Shown in pieces: positions 5,212 to 6,098 of a DNA stretch of 6,098 bases. A program made the translations under genes and the position numbers. The notes under the pieces are model-generated. The model was not told the origin of the DNA and ran no database searches. It saw only the letters and a list, made by a program, of their open reading frames with translations. Source of the DNA: Thermoplasmata archaeon (GTDB lineage Archaea > Thermoplasmatota > Thermoplasmata > GCA-020350865); NCBI GenBank assembly GCA_020351895.1, contig CP070672.1:3109745-3115842 (forward strand), read 5' to 3'. Numbering within the stretch: position 1 is the first letter of the stretch; each line of letters begins with the position of its first letter.

Positions 5212-6098
5212 TTAATGTACCTTGTTATTTCTTTGAAATCCACCTTTTTCTGCGCTCCACTTTCCATATCCTTAACCGACGCCTTGGATGAGGCCAGCTC
5301 GTCTTCACCTATGACGATTGTGAATCGGACATTTTGGGTGTTTGCGTACTTCATGTGTTTTGAAATGCTTCTTTGCATAAGGGCTATGTCACAGGATATC
5401 CCGCTGTTTCTGAGAGTTTTGGCGATATCATAGGCCTGCTCCTTTGCCTCCTCGCCCAAGGGAATCACATACACCGTGACACCCTGAATTGGGATTTTTG
5501 TTCCCTGTTTTTTCAGGGCCATCATCACCCTGTCAAAGCCGATTGCAAAACCAGTTGAGTTTGTGGGCTCTGAACCGAAGAGTTCGGCTAGGGTGTAGGC
5601 TCCTCCGCCGCACACCTGCTTTTCAGCCCCCAACTTGGGGTAATCGATCTCGAAAACCACGCCTGTGTAGTAATCCAATCCCCTTGCGATCCCTAAATCG
5701 ATTAAGTAGTCTTCCACACCAAGGGATTTTAATATTTTGAGGATCTTCTCCAAATCCTCCAAGGCCCTTTGTGCTTTTCTGTTACCCGATAGGATCCTTC
5801 TGGCCTCAGTAAGTATCGTCTTGGATTTCTCTAGTTCAAGAAGGGCCTTGATCCTCTCATTTCCAAGGTTGTTGGGGGATTGGTTTTCCAATATCTTGAA
5901 AAGCTCGTCTAGTTCTTTTTTATCTATAAGTTGCATAGATTTGCTCTGCACATCGCCTTCGATGCCGATCTCCCACAGCATTGCCCGAAGGACACCGAGA
6001 TGGCCTATTCTGGTAACGAATCCCTTAAGACCAGCATTTTCCAGGCTTGATACGGCAAGGGCGATGATGTCGGCATCGCTTTCATGAACACCACCTCC
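5202..6098 (-). CDS. hisS: Histidyl-tRNA synthetase, 5' end missing (runs off right edge)
   Basis: This class II synthetase charges tRNA-His. The frame is open from the right edge to TAG at 5202, giving 298 residues. An internal ATG at 5981 is not the start, because the 39 codons before it (GGGVHESDADIIALAV and onward) still match the family. Motifs 1 and 2, perhaps 120-130 residues, lie outside the window. Present are the histidine-binding motif ARGLDYYTG (138-146), GGGAYTLAELFG (164-175) and motif 3 TGFAIGFDRVMMAL (182-195). The C-terminal anticodon-binding domain follows from about 207 (VTVYVIPLGEEA) to the end. GGGAYTL in place of the bacterial GGGRYD fits an archaeal-type enzyme as far as I recall. 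The region at about 55-120, rich in charged helix, corresponds to the insertion domain. It is the promoter-proximal gene of a pair with the membrane protein gene. Confidence 0.96.
   Translation of the reverse strand, partial: GGGVHESDADIIALAVSSLENAGLKGFVTRIGHLGVLRAMLWEIGIEGDVQSKSMQLIDKKELDELFKILENQSPNNLGNERIKALLELEKSKTILTEARRILSGNRKAQRALEDLEKILKILKSLGVEDYLIDLGIARGLDYYTGVVFEIDYPKLGAEKQVCGGGAYTLAELFGSEPTNSTGFAIGFDRVMMALKKQGTKIPIQGVTVYVIPLGEEAKEQAYDIAKTLRNSGISCDIALMQRSISKHMKYANTQNVRFTIVIGEDELASSKASVKDMESGAQKKVDFKEITRYIKGA

Noticed and set aside
5215..6087. Plus-strand ORFs opposite hisS
   Set aside because: They are antisense to a clear HisRS and show no recognisable domains.

Overview
The window looks like archaeal chromosome, most likely euryarchaeal and possibly Thermoplasmatota. 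The large subunit of an archaeal clamp loader (rfcL), an archaeal-style histidyl-tRNA synthetase and an MJ1255-type glycosyltransferase all point to archaea. TATA-like boxes, rather than bacterial -35/-10 pairs, lie upstream of the genes. The phylum is an inference from general impression; no rRNA gene is present to fix it.

Layout. Positions 1-424 hold no gene but a degenerate tandem array of about seven G-rich units with a period near 69 bp. It starts at or before the left edge and runs up to the rfcL promoter. Three plus-strand genes follow: rfcL (466-1926), a GT4 glycosyltransferase (2133-3314) and a MurG/MJ1255-like glycosyltransferase (3481-4572). Gaps of about 166-206 bp containing TATA-like boxes suggest each has its own promoter. 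The second gap holds a 25-codon candidate leader ORF. On the minus strand, the 5'-truncated hisS (5202 to the right edge) is followed after 12 nt by a small VTT/DedA-like membrane protein gene (4560-5189). The hisS stop codon sits in the loop of a perfect hairpin. The 3' ends of the third plus-strand gene and the membrane protein gene overlap by 13 bp.

How the genes may work together. rfcL (replication) and hisS (translation) are housekeeping genes. The two glycosyltransferases and the VTT-like protein could form a small membrane-lipid or polyprenol glycosylation group, but that is inferred from families and proximity only.

The points most worth a second look are: the 69-bp array with quadruplex potential and SD-like cores; an RfcL C-terminus that ends at the next-to-last position of its PCNA-binding motif; the candidate leader ORF; and the hairpin around the hisS stop. 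No mobile element, CRISPR array, tRNA or rRNA was seen.
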